A stretch of 64,000 nucleotides of DNA from DAMBHY01 sp032068765. Lineage in GTDB: Bacteria; Bacteroidota; Bacteroidia; Bacteroidales; Dysgonomonadaceae. The position numbers were made by a program, and so were the translations under genes. Position 1 is the stretch's first letter; each line of letters begins with the position of its first letter. The DNA is taken from the NCBI GenBank assembly GCA_032068765.1, contig DAMBHY010000003.1, forward strand, positions 124,001 through 188,000. Reading direction: 5' to 3'. The notes beneath the pieces were generated by a model, which searched no databases, had not been told where the DNA came from, and was given only the letters and a program-made list of their open reading frames with translations. Positions 17,173-25,894 of this stretch are shown here, piece after piece.

Positions 17173-17195
17173 CACCACTATTCTAAATAGTGGTG
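17173..17195 (-). terminator. Terminator of the OmpA-family lipoprotein gene
   Basis: Perfect 9-bp stem CACCACTAT/ATAGTGGTG with a 5-nt loop, followed on the minus strand by a run of T. Confidence 0.9.
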
Positions 17196-17228
17196 CAAAT
17201 TTATTTAATTAATTGAGATAATCAATAA

Positions 17229-17921
17229 TTATCTACCTGATTTAGCGTCTTGAATCATTTTAGCATTAGGCAAAATGTAAACTTCAACACGTCGGTTTTG
17301 AGCTTTACCTTCAACAGTTGAGTTGCTTGCAATCGGTTGAGTTGAACCAAAACCTTTCGCTTCCATACGAACACCGCTTACACCTTTGCCTGCCAAATAG
17401 TTGTAAACTGATTCAGCGCGACGTTGTGATAATGGATTGTTAATAGCATCACTACCGGAACTATCTGTATGACCGTAGATTTCAATGTTTGTATCTGGAT
17501 TGTTTATTAAAGATGTTGAGAATTTATCTAATGAATTACGTGAATCTGAATTCAAAGTGCTTGAATTAGTTGCAAATAAAATACCTGATTCAAAAGTAAC
17601 CTTGATAGCTTCACCATTGTTGATTTTTTCAACTTGTGCGCCTTCTATTTGAGCTAATTCTTTAGCTTGTTTGTCCATTTTATTTCCGATGATACCTCCG
17701 GCAACACCACCGATAACTGTACCTACACCTGCACCCCAAGCAGCGCCTTTGCCACCGCCTGCAATTGCACCAATTCCTGCACCAATTCCTGCACCACTAG
17801 CAGCACCAATACCAGCACCTTTTTGAGTATTATTCAATGAATTTAAAGCGTTACATCCTGTTGACATAACTAATGTTGAGCCTAAAATGGCTATCGAAAA
17901 AAGTTTTGCTATTTTTTTCAT
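17229..17921 (-). CDS. OmpA-family outer-membrane lipoprotein with glycine-zipper region
   Basis: 230 residues. A lipoprotein signal peptide ends in the lipobox STGC (C23). Residues about 35-80 form a Gly/Ala-rich zipper (GAGIGAASGAGIGAGIGAIA and GAGVGTVIGGVAGGIIG), likely membrane-associated. Residues about 110-220 are an OmpA peptidoglycan-binding domain with IEIYGHTDSSGS and the RRVEVYI end. It resembles YiaD/OmpA-like lipoproteins that anchor the outer membrane to peptidoglycan. It starts 30 bp after the upstream acidic gene and is followed by a strong terminator. Confidence 0.92.
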   Translation of the reverse strand: MKKIAKLFSIAILGSTLVMSTGCNALNSLNNTQKGAGIGAASGAGIGAGIGAIAGGGKGAAWGAGVGTVIGGVAGGIIGNKMDKQAKELAQIEGAQVEKINNGEAIKVTFESGILFATNSSTLNSDSRNSLDKFSTSLINNPDTNIEIYGHTDSSGSDAINNPLSQRRAESVYNYLAGKGVSGVRMEAKGFGSTQPIASNSTVEGKAQNRRVEVYILPNAKMIQDAKSGR

Positions 17922-17951
17922 AAATGTTTTTGTTATTATTTATTTATATAT

Positions 17952-18284
17952 TTATTCGTAAAAGTTTATAGAATCGCAATATGCAATTTCTCCTTCAACT
18001 ATAGCGGAGATTTCTTCTTCGGAATATTTTCTTGCATCAGTGTCTTTTTTTATGTTGTTTGAAATATATGCGATTAATTCATCTTCATCAATATTAACAT
18101 ATTCTTCCTCGTTATCTTCGTCTAAATATCCTTTTTCATCATAAAAATCATACACTAAATCAACAATATAATTGATGTCATCATCCGAAAAACAATCTTT
18201 CATTGATTCAGGCAAGTTAGCTTTAATATATTTTACTGATTCGTCTTCATCGTAATCAAAAGTTGCTTTGTTATTTTCAGCCAT
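17952..18284 (-). CDS. Acidic conserved hypothetical protein
   Basis: 110 residues, strongly acidic (segments such as DEDNEEEYVNIDEDELIAYI), predicted soluble with no signal peptide or membrane segment. I recognise it only as the type of small acidic protein seen in Bacteroidales; no function can be given. It lies 30 bp upstream of the OmpA-family lipoprotein gene on the same strand, so the two may be co-transcribed. The helical acidic pattern could indicate a protein-binding partner, which is inference. Confidence 0.75.
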   Translation of the reverse strand: MAENNKATFDYDEDESVKYIKANLPESMKDCFSDDDINYIVDLVYDFYDEKGYLDEDNEEEYVNIDEDELIAYISNNIKKDTDARKYSEEEISAIVEGEIAYCDSINFYE

Positions 18285-18393
18285 AATGTTTGAAATATTA
18301 ATTGTTGTTATATTTTTAAATTTCTATTATAAAAAACAACCTAATTAAAATTAAGTTCATGTTAAGTTAATTTTTTGAACCGATAGATTAAAA

Positions 18394-18419
18394 AGAGCCT
18401 TGATTATTTTCAAAGCTCT
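18394..18419 (-). terminator. Terminator of pyrG-yidC
   Basis: Stem AGAGCCTTG / CAAAGCTCT (with G-T pairs) followed on the minus strand by T-rich sequence, 25 bp past the yidC stop. Confidence 0.75.
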
Positions 18420-18443
18420 CTGTGTTTTTTCAATTAAAATTTT

Positions 18444-20384
18444 CTATCGCTTCTTTGCATTTTGTTTTGCTCTTTCACGCATTTGCTTTTCCTGCATTTT
18501 TTGAGCTTCTTCCAGTCTTGCCATAAACCCAGATTTCTTTTTAGGTTTTTTCTTATTTGCTTCTAATTTGGCTAAAAGTTTTTCTTCATTTACAAAGTAT
18601 TTGAAAGATGTCATAATGATAATTGTAAACAAAGTTGACAAGAAATAGTAGTAATTAAGACCAGCAGGATAAGAGTTCAAAACGAAAAACATGAAAAACG
18701 GCATTAAATACATCATATATTTCATCATTTTCATTTGCTCTTGTTCGGCACCTGTATCTGAGTTTTGCATGTTGTATTTGGTATACCAAATATTTACAAT
18801 TGTCATTAGCAAACAGAATAAACTGATATGGTTGCCCAAATATTTCGTAATAAATGGAATATTGCCGCTCCACTGGATAATGGAGTCATATGATGATAAA
18901 TCATCCGCCCACAAGAAACTTTGTTGACGCAGTTCAATAGCTGACGGAAAAAAGAAGAAAAGTGCAAACAGAATTGGCATTTGCAGCAGCATGGGTAAAC
19001 AACCACTCATTGGGCTTGCTCCTGCTTTTAAATATAAATCCATTGTTTCTTTTTGACGCTTCATCATTGTTTCCTGATCTTGTCCTGGATATTTTTTTTC
19101 TATTTGCTTCACTTGTGGACGTAATACACGCATTTTGGCAGATGACATGTAGGATTTGAACGTCAGAGGCGAAATAAGCAGTTTTACCAAAAGTGTAAGT
19201 AAAAGAATGATTAATCCCATGTTCCAGTTCATTTTCAAAAATAAATTAAATACCGGGATGGTAAGATATTTATTCACCCAGCTTAACCAGTTATAACCCA
19301 ATTCTACTTGACTTTGAAGTTGCAAAGGATTATCTTTGTTTTCAGCCAGCTTGTCGTACGTTTTCATGGTATTGTAGTGTACAGGACCGAAATAATAACG
19401 AAATCCGGCAGTATACATATTCTTGGATGTTTGGGTAATGGGCGCAAGTGTTTCGGCTGTACAATCCTTCAAATAATTATCTGAGTTCAAATCAATAGAA
19501 CTCAGTATGACATTCTGAAAAGGTTTGTCAGGAATAATGGTGGAAGTAAAAAACTGATCTTTAAATGCAAACCATCTTACTGGTTCCGAAACTTCTTTAG
19601 AGTCTTTTTTAGTGGTGCTCATCTTTACGACATCATTGTTGACATCGTTATAAATAAGACGTGCATATCTTTTTTCGAAAGCCGTACCTTTTTCCTGACG
19701 AACAATTTTTTGTGCCCAATTAATTTTGAAATTACGCAAACTTTCGGAATGAAGCTGTCCGTTCATACCTACTAGATTGATGTCGAATTTCACCATGTAA
19801 TCATTTGCAGGTAATGTGTAAACGAAATCGAGATATTTACCTGGAGCACTTTCCAGACGCATGGTTACCGATTTGCCATCCGATGCAGGAATAGCTTTAA
19901 AAATCTGATCTCTTGTTGAAAGTCTGACACTATTTCTATTGAATAAATCTACATTAAAAGAGGCTTCTTCACCTTGAAACAAGTAAACTTGTTTTTTTTT
20001 GTCATAGGTAAGATGATTTTTAAGCATAGCAGAATATATCGCCCCGCCCTTTGGATTGATTTGGATTTTTACTTTTTCATTTTCCAATACAACCATTTGA
20101 TTATTGGCGGACGATTTGCTTGATATACTCACAGAATCGTTTTCTGCGAGATTCGTGGTATCTTTCGAAACGCCAAAAAAATCATTAGCGGAAGTAACTT
20201 CTCCCACCAAAATATTTGAGTTTACTGCATTTGTGTTGTTTTGAACTTTTTGTTTTTCTATCAAAGCCAGAGAATCGCGGGTTTTAGCTGCCGCTATCTG
20301 CTGTGGTGTTGGCTTGTTGTAAATTGAGAAACCGATGATTACGGCTGCAATAAGTATTAAACCAATAATTGTATTTTTATCCAT
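18444..20384 (-). CDS. yidC: Membrane protein insertase YidC
   Basis: 646 residues, the large Bacteroidota form. It has an N-terminal membrane helix (NTIIGLILIAAVIIGFSIYN), a periplasmic beta-sandwich domain (about 60-360), then the conserved five-helix insertase core (about 365-610) including PMLLQMPILFALFFFF, and a basic Lys-rich tail (KKPKKKSGF) that can contact ribosomes. It inserts inner-membrane proteins with or without SecYEG. The gene follows pyrG by 41 bp and ends at a terminator. Confidence 0.96.
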   Translation of the reverse strand: MDKNTIIGLILIAAVIIGFSIYNKPTPQQIAAAKTRDSLALIEKQKVQNNTNAVNSNILVGEVTSANDFFGVSKDTTNLAENDSVSISSKSSANNQMVVLENEKVKIQINPKGGAIYSAMLKNHLTYDKKKQVYLFQGEEASFNVDLFNRNSVRLSTRDQIFKAIPASDGKSVTMRLESAPGKYLDFVYTLPANDYMVKFDINLVGMNGQLHSESLRNFKINWAQKIVRQEKGTAFEKRYARLIYNDVNNDVVKMSTTKKDSKEVSEPVRWFAFKDQFFTSTIIPDKPFQNVILSSIDLNSDNYLKDCTAETLAPITQTSKNMYTAGFRYYFGPVHYNTMKTYDKLAENKDNPLQLQSQVELGYNWLSWVNKYLTIPVFNLFLKMNWNMGLIILLLTLLVKLLISPLTFKSYMSSAKMRVLRPQVKQIEKKYPGQDQETMMKRQKETMDLYLKAGASPMSGCLPMLLQMPILFALFFFFPSAIELRQQSFLWADDLSSYDSIIQWSGNIPFITKYLGNHISLFCLLMTIVNIWYTKYNMQNSDTGAEQEQMKMMKYMMYLMPFFMFFVLNSYPAGLNYYYFLSTLFTIIIMTSFKYFVNEEKLLAKLEANKKKPKKKSGFMARLEEAQKMQEKQMRERAKQNAKKR

Positions 20385-20425
20385 TTTCTTTACTTGTAAA
20401 TTGAGAAAGTGTCTTTTTTCGATTG

Positions 20426-22045
20426 TTATTGTTTTGAATTTCTAAAATCCATTGCTGCACGAATAAAACTCATAAACAAAGGATTGGGAGAAATGACGGT
20501 ACTGCTGTATTCCGGATGAAACTGTGTTCCCAAAAACCATCTTTTTCCAGGAATTTCTACAATTTCCACCAAATCGGAATCAGGATTTGTGCCTGTACAC
20601 ATCATTCCTTCTACTTCAAATCGACCTTTATATTCATTGTTAAATTCATAACGATGACGATGTCTTTCCTGAATCATAGATTCATTGTTATAAGCAGAAT
20701 AAGCAAGTGAACCTTCTTTAAGCACACAGTCATATGCACCTAAACGCATAGTTGCGCCCATATTGGTGATATGCTTTTGTTCTTCCATCAAATCGATGAC
20801 TTTATCCGGAGTTTGATTATCCATCTCGGTGGAGTTAGCTTCTTTCAAACCTAATACATTACGGGCAAATTCAATGACCATACACTGCATTCCCAAACAA
20901 ATTCCGAAAGTTGGTATGTCATGTTCGCGACAGTATTTTAGTGCTTCAAACTTGCCGTCGATACCTCTTTGTCCAAACCCTGGAGCAATAACGACGCCAT
21001 CCCCGTCTTTCAATAGTTCTTCTACATTCTTTTCGTTCAGTTTTTCAGAATGTACGACATCTAAAATCAAACGGCGTTCATTATGTATAGCGGCTTGCGA
21101 AAGCGCTTCGTTGATAGATTTGTATGCATCGGGAAGTTCAGCGTATTTGCCTACCAACTTAATTCTGATTTCCTGAGTAGCATTTCTTCTTTTATTAAGG
21201 AAACCTCTCCACCGATCTAAATCGGGTTTTTCAGTAACAGGAAGATTCATTTTGCGAAGTACTACTTCGTCCATTTCCTGCTCCTGCATTTTCAACGGGA
21301 CTTCGTAAATAGTTGAAACATCTACGGATTGCATCACAGCCTCTTCGGGAACATTGCAAAACAATGCTACTTTTCGCAAAACTGCAGTAGTCAATGGGTG
21401 TTCAGTACGTAATACAAGCATATCAGGCTGAATTCCTAAAGCTTGTAATTCTTTCACTGAATGCTGAGTAGGTTTGGTCTTCATTTCACCTGCGGCTGCA
21501 ATATATGGCACGTATGTCAAGTGAATGCAGAAACAGTTTTTACCAAGTTCCCAGCGCAATTGTCTTACACTTTCAAGGAATGGAAGTGACTCAATATCTC
21601 CTACAGTTCCACCGATTTCAGTAATAACAAAATCAAACTTCTGTTTTACGCCTAACAACTTGATATTACGTTTGATTTCATCTGTAATATGAGGGATTAC
21701 TTGAACGGTTTTACCCAAATAATCTCCACGTCTTTCCTTGTTAATAACGTTTTGATAAATGCGGCCAGTAGTGATATTATTTTCGCGCGTAGTCTGGATA
21801 TTCAGAAATCTTTCGTAGTGTCCCAAATCCAAATCAGCCTCGTGTCCATCCACCGTCACATAACATTCGCCGTGTTCATAAGGATTAAGTGTTCCCGGGT
21901 CAATATTAATGTATGGATCGAATTTTTGAATGGTAACCTTATAGCCTCTGGCTTGAAGTAATTTCCCGATTGAAGAGGCAATAATCCCTTTACCAAGTGA
22001 AGAAACAACGCCCCCTGTAACGAAGATATATTTTGTATCCGACAC
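20426..22045 (-). CDS. pyrG: CTP synthase
   Basis: 539 residues converting UTP to CTP with glutamine. The N-terminal synthetase domain has the P-loop SSLGKGIIASSIGKLL and the HGECYVTVDGHEADLDLGHYER segment. The C-terminal class I glutamine amidotransferase domain has the nucleophile in FGICLGMQCM and the catalytic HPE in GTQFHPEYSS. Full length, with start MSDTKYIFVTGGVVSS. A TACCTTTG box lies 36 bp upstream. Upstream gene of the pyrG-yidC pair. Confidence 0.98.
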   Translation of the reverse strand: MSDTKYIFVTGGVVSSLGKGIIASSIGKLLQARGYKVTIQKFDPYINIDPGTLNPYEHGECYVTVDGHEADLDLGHYERFLNIQTTRENNITTGRIYQNVINKERRGDYLGKTVQVIPHITDEIKRNIKLLGVKQKFDFVITEIGGTVGDIESLPFLESVRQLRWELGKNCFCIHLTYVPYIAAAGEMKTKPTQHSVKELQALGIQPDMLVLRTEHPLTTAVLRKVALFCNVPEEAVMQSVDVSTIYEVPLKMQEQEMDEVVLRKMNLPVTEKPDLDRWRGFLNKRRNATQEIRIKLVGKYAELPDAYKSINEALSQAAIHNERRLILDVVHSEKLNEKNVEELLKDGDGVVIAPGFGQRGIDGKFEALKYCREHDIPTFGICLGMQCMVIEFARNVLGLKEANSTEMDNQTPDKVIDLMEEQKHITNMGATMRLGAYDCVLKEGSLAYSAYNNESMIQERHRHRYEFNNEYKGRFEVEGMMCTGTNPDSDLVEIVEIPGKRWFLGTQFHPEYSSTVISPNPLFMSFIRAAMDFRNSKQ

Positions 22046-22081
22046 GATATAATTATTTTACAGATTGATTTTACAAAGTTG

Positions 22082-22089
22082 CAAAGGTA
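22082..22089 (-). promoter_or_regulatory. -7 box for pyrG
   Basis: TACCTTTG on the minus strand, giving a leader of about 30 nt. No TTTG at the proper -33 distance. Confidence 0.6.
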
Positions 22090-22178
22090 CTAATATTTTG
22101 CAAATGTCAGTAATATTGGCAGGTTACATTTTTGCTAAAACCGAATATCCAAAACTTTATAAATTCATGTTTTTGATA

Positions 22179-22186
22179 TATATTTG
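22179..22186 (+). promoter_or_regulatory. -7 box for the BPL_N-domain gene
   Basis: TATATTTG, 26 bp upstream of the ATG at 22213; divergent from the pyrG promoter. Confidence 0.55.
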
Positions 22187-22212
22187 TCGTAACAATAATA
22201 TTTTAAATAAAC

Positions 22213-23370
22213 ATGAAAAAAATAACAACAATCCTAAGTTTTTGCCTCTTAATTTTCGCGGCGCAGACTTCCTATGCGCAAAAAAGCAAAGCAACGAAAA
22301 AATGTGACATACCAAATAAAATACGTGTAGCCGTATTTGATGGTCATGGTGGCGCACAAACGTGTATTTGGGAAGCTGTGGAAGCTATCAGAATCGACCC
22401 TGCAATGTCTGTACGAACAGTGACGACTTCGGAAATTGCGCATAACGCATTGGATTCCATCGATGCACTTATTATTCCCGGTGGTGGCGGCAGCCGTCAG
22501 TTCATCAATCTAGGTGCAGAAAATCAAAAACGTATCCGTGAGTTTGTAAACAAAGGAAAAGGCGTTGTAGGTATCTGCGCTGGGGCGTATCTTCTTTCCA
22601 GTACTCCCGATTATTCCTGTATGTACATGAACGGCGGAAAAGCAATCGATATAGAACATGATAACCGTGGACGTGGAATTGCGAAGTTTAGTTTGACTTC
22701 AGAAGGTAAAAAATTATTCCCTGAACTGGCAAACAGAGACCTTTCTTATGTCATGTATTATGAAGGACCGGTATATGTTCCAAATACCGAAGATAAAATC
22801 AAATACACTACCTATGCAATGATGGAAAGCGATGTGCATGAAGAAGGAAATGCTCCTTCCAACATGACCAACAACAAACCTTTCTTTATTGCAAATACCT
22901 ATGGCAAAGGACGTGTTTTTAGTTCAATCGCCCACCCCGAAGCAACTCCGGGAATGCAATGGATGATTCCGAGAATGGTACGCTGGACGTTGGATATGCC
23001 TATCGTTTCATATAACAAAACGGCTGTAAATCCTGATGTTTTCAACAAAGAAATCCTGATGAGTAAAGACAGATTGGCAAAAGAAGAAAAATGCGTATCG
23101 GTGTTTACCAAAGGTACTTCCGCTCAAAAGATTGAAGCACTTGACTGGATGCAATCCGTAAACTCATGGGAAGCTAAAAGATATATCCAGAGTATGTTGT
23201 ACGATGCTGATCCTGCTGTACGTCTGAGAGCAGCAAAATATGTTTCAGAAGTGGGATATCTAAAATATTTGGATGACATGAGAGCTGCTGTTAATGACGA
23301 AAAAGATGCAGCCACAAAACGTCAGATGAAAGTTTATCTGAATAATTTGGAAGCAATGATTAAGCACTAA
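22213..23370 (+). CDS. Exported BPL_N / glutamine amidotransferase-like protein with HEAT-like C-terminus
   Basis: 385 residues with a signal peptide (cleavage after TSYAQ). Residues about 35-265 match the biotin-protein ligase N-terminal (BPL_N) class I amidotransferase-like fold: IRVAVFDGHGGAQTCIWEAV, the nucleophile elbow GICAGAYLL and SSIAHPEATPG. The C-terminal 100 residues look like HEAT-type helices (DADPAVRLRAAKYVSEVGYL). Found in the periplasm of Bacteroidota; the substrate is unknown. It has its own promoter and terminator, so it is monocistronic. Confidence 0.82.
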   Translation: MKKITTILSFCLLIFAAQTSYAQKSKATKKCDIPNKIRVAVFDGHGGAQTCIWEAVEAIRIDPAMSVRTVTTSEIAHNALDSIDALIIPGGGGSRQFINLGAENQKRIREFVNKGKGVVGICAGAYLLSSTPDYSCMYMNGGKAIDIEHDNRGRGIAKFSLTSEGKKLFPELANRDLSYVMYYEGPVYVPNTEDKIKYTTYAMMESDVHEEGNAPSNMTNNKPFFIANTYGKGRVFSSIAHPEATPGMQWMIPRMVRWTLDMPIVSYNKTAVNPDVFNKEILMSKDRLAKEEKCVSVFTKGTSAQKIEALDWMQSVNSWEAKRYIQSMLYDADPAVRLRAAKYVSEVGYLKYLDDMRAAVNDEKDAATKRQMKVYLNNLEAMIKH

Positions 23371-23390
23371 TCAATTTTAAGTATAATTGG

Positions 23391-23422
23391 AAGTCCGAAG
23401 AATATTCTTTCGGACTTTTTTT
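23391..23422 (+). terminator. Terminator after the BPL_N gene
   Basis: Stem AAGTCCGAA / TTCGGACTT with a palindromic GAATATTC apex and a T7 tail. Confidence 0.9.
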
Positions 23423-23443
23423 ATTTACAAACGTTAGATATAT

Positions 23444-24160
23444 ATGAAAAATTATATCGGATGTTCAGGATTTAGTAACAGGGATTGGATAGGAGAATTC
23501 TATCCGGAAGATTTGAATGCCAATGAGTACTTGAGATATTATTCAAGCATTTTCAATTCTGTTGAGATAAACTCTACGTTCTACCATAAACCCACTGTCA
23601 AAACGCTTTCAAAATGGTATGCGGAAACACCTGATAACTTCCGTTTCTTCATCAAAATTCCCAAAACCATTACGCATATAGCCAAAATGAAAGATGCAAA
23701 GGAAAACGTATCCAATTTCTGCAATTACATTTCATCTGAATTGAAAGAGAAGTTAGGCGGTTTTCTGTTTCAACTTCCCCCATCCTACCATTTTACGGAT
23801 GAAAATTTAGAGCGGCTGCTTGGTGTCGTGAATGATGATTATCTAAATGTGGTGGAGTTTCGTCACTATTCCTGGTGGAATGAAAATGTGATGGAAAAGC
23901 TCTACGAAAGAAAAATAGTTTTCAGCGGAGTAAGTATCCCAAAAAATATACCAGATGAAGTTATTGTCAATCATTATGATATTTTATATTACCGGCTACA
24001 TGGAACACCTGTATTGTTTAAATCAGAATACCCGAAAGAATTTTTAGATACTCTTGCTGCACAAATCAAAAAAGCCGACAGAACTGCTTATATCTTCTTT
24101 AACAACACATGGGGAATGGGTGCTGTGAGAAATGCGCTTTACATAATAAAGAATGAATAG
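23444..24160 (+). CDS. DUF72 (YecE-like) protein
   Basis: 238 residues of the DUF72 TIM-barrel family: IGCSGFSNRDWIGEFYPED, then FNSVEINSTFYHKPTVKTLSKW, FRFFIKIPKTITH, LGGFLFQLPPSYH, VVEFRHYSWW and the C-terminal AYIFFNNTWGMGAVRNA. Function is unknown in most bacteria; a phosphosugar or nuclease role has been proposed for the family. Start ATG is 22 bp after the preceding terminator, so it must have a promoter within or close to that hairpin. Confidence 0.9.
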   Translation: MKNYIGCSGFSNRDWIGEFYPEDLNANEYLRYYSSIFNSVEINSTFYHKPTVKTLSKWYAETPDNFRFFIKIPKTITHIAKMKDAKENVSNFCNYISSELKEKLGGFLFQLPPSYHFTDENLERLLGVVNDDYLNVVEFRHYSWWNENVMEKLYERKIVFSGVSIPKNIPDEVIVNHYDILYYRLHGTPVLFKSEYPKEFLDTLAAQIKKADRTAYIFFNNTWGMGAVRNALYIIKNE

Positions 24161-24676
24161 ACAGAAAGACCTAAAGACTGAGGGAACATTCACAACGATA
24201 AATTCTTTATTCCCCTGCGCCTCTATCAGAGGAAATGATGTCAACCAATGTTCTCTGCCATTATTTCTCAAGGTATATGTGATAGGGATTGTTAAACAGT
24301 TTTTATACATACGCTTGTAGAAGATAAATTAAAGATTTGAAAAGTTTATACGTTAAAATAAAGTGAATTGTAAAAGATAGTTTAAGTATTCCAGTAAGTG
24401 AAGGTAAGCTCACAAACATGAGATCTGTTACATTATATGAAGAAAATTTGCCTTATGTACAAAGCAATAATTGACAATGGGGAAAGTACCTACAACTTTC
24501 ACATTATAAGCTACTTTCATTTTCATATAGGAATATTATAAGCTATTATTCGCACTATGCACTGAGCCCTTCAGAATTTTTAAGAAGAGTTAGATTTAAG
24601 TTGCTAAAATAAAAACAGAAGAAGTGAAATGTATCACATCCTCTCAATCAGACTCATTAAATCATTTTTTATTAAA
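24161..24676. other. Gene-poor gap with a possible AraC-type regulator relic
   Basis: No intact gene. Near 24,540-24,611 on the plus strand a short stretch reads SHYALSPSEFLRRVRFKLLK then stop, which resembles the end of an AraC-family helix-turn-helix (LSPSEFLRxVRLK), but upstream frames are broken. The rest shows no RNA gene or clear terminator. Confidence 0.3.
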
Positions 24677-25852
24677 CTAAATTAATCCTAAAGTTTCCTG
24701 TGCCAGATGGATTTCCTTTTCACTTCCGGTATGTTTTCCTTCCACATCCGAAAGTTTGATACATTCCTGCCATTCTTCTTTTGCGGTCATTTTGCAGCGG
24801 AAAAGTTTCATAACAATATTCATTCCCTTAATATGATTTCCAACATCAGCAGTAAGGTTGGTACCTATACCGAAAGTTGCCCCTATCTTGTCACCACAGT
24901 AATTACGAATTTCAATGGCTTTATCTGCATCCAAACTATCCGAAAATACAATGTATTTTAATTTTGGATTTACACGTAATTCTTCGTAGCGTTTGATGGC
25001 TTTGTCAACAAACACCAGCGGATCGCCACTGTCTTGACGTAGACTTGTGAAGAGTTGAGCATGCTTTTTACTGAAGTTCCGGAAGAAAACATCCGTAGTG
25101 TAAGTATCTGTCAGCACCGTCCCTAAATCGCCATCATAACAGTTTATCCAGTTTTCCATAGCGACATAGTTTGCCATTTTGTAACCGTATGTTGATCCAT
25201 GGAACTGCACCCATTCGTGAGGATGTGTTCCAGATACTTTTATATTATGTTTGAAGGCGAGATAAACATTGCTTGTGCCGTAAAGACTATCGCCGGCATA
25301 TTCTTTCAGAATTTTTGTCACCTTGTCTTCTACCTCAAAACTGTATCTTCTGCGCATACCGAACAGAGAGAAGATGATACCGTTCTCTTTCATTCTCATG
25401 GCTTTTTCTTTCGCAGACCGTTCCATATAATCCATATCGGGATATTGACCCGTTTCGCGGAAGAAAAGCTCTGATACAGTAGCAAGAATAGGCGTTTCCC
25501 ACAACGTCACACGATAAAGGAGCGCGGTTGCTTTAATATGGAGTTTATTTCCTACCAGCGACACTTCCACCTCATCCGGATTGAATCTGAATCCTTTAAG
25601 AAAATCGATATAAATAGGTGGAAGATAAGGAAGATTTTTTCTTAAGAATTCTTCTTCCTCATTTGTCAATGCCAGTTTTGACATTTCCCGCAATTCCGCT
25701 TTCAACAGTTCATCAAATCCGTCAGGATAATTGCCGTTGTTTCTGTCAACAAATTCAAATTCACCGTAAGCTCTAGGAAAAAGCTTTGAGTACGCATAAC
25801 TGGTAGTAAACTTATATAAGTCTGTATCTAATACACTTTTGATGATAGCCAT
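24677..25852 (-). CDS. pncB: Nicotinate phosphoribosyltransferase
   Basis: 391 residues, converting nicotinate and PRPP to NaMN in NAD salvage. Signature segments: N-terminal LDTDLYKFTTSYAYSKLFP, the catalytic-His region SGTHPHEWVQFHGSTYGY, SLRQDSGDPLVFVDKAI and the phosphate-binding TFGIGTNLTADVG. Length matches the short bacterial PncB. It is the last gene of a seven-gene minus-strand string, 42 bp after the porin gene. No convincing terminator is seen after it. Confidence 0.96.
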   Translation of the reverse strand: MAIIKSVLDTDLYKFTTSYAYSKLFPRAYGEFEFVDRNNGNYPDGFDELLKAELREMSKLALTNEEEEFLRKNLPYLPPIYIDFLKGFRFNPDEVEVSLVGNKLHIKATALLYRVTLWETPILATVSELFFRETGQYPDMDYMERSAKEKAMRMKENGIIFSLFGMRRRYSFEVEDKVTKILKEYAGDSLYGTSNVYLAFKHNIKVSGTHPHEWVQFHGSTYGYKMANYVAMENWINCYDGDLGTVLTDTYTTDVFFRNFSKKHAQLFTSLRQDSGDPLVFVDKAIKRYEELRVNPKLKYIVFSDSLDADKAIEIRNYCGDKIGATFGIGTNLTADVGNHIKGMNIVMKLFRCKMTAKEEWQECIKLSDVEGKHTGSEKEIHLAQETLGLI

Positions 25853-25894
25853 GTTTTTCTAATTCATTTTAATATTTGACAATATAAACGCTCT

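Noticed and set aside
24044..24310. 88-residue minus-strand ORF overlapping the DUF72 gene end
   Set aside because: It overlaps a well-supported gene on the other strand and shows no family resemblance.
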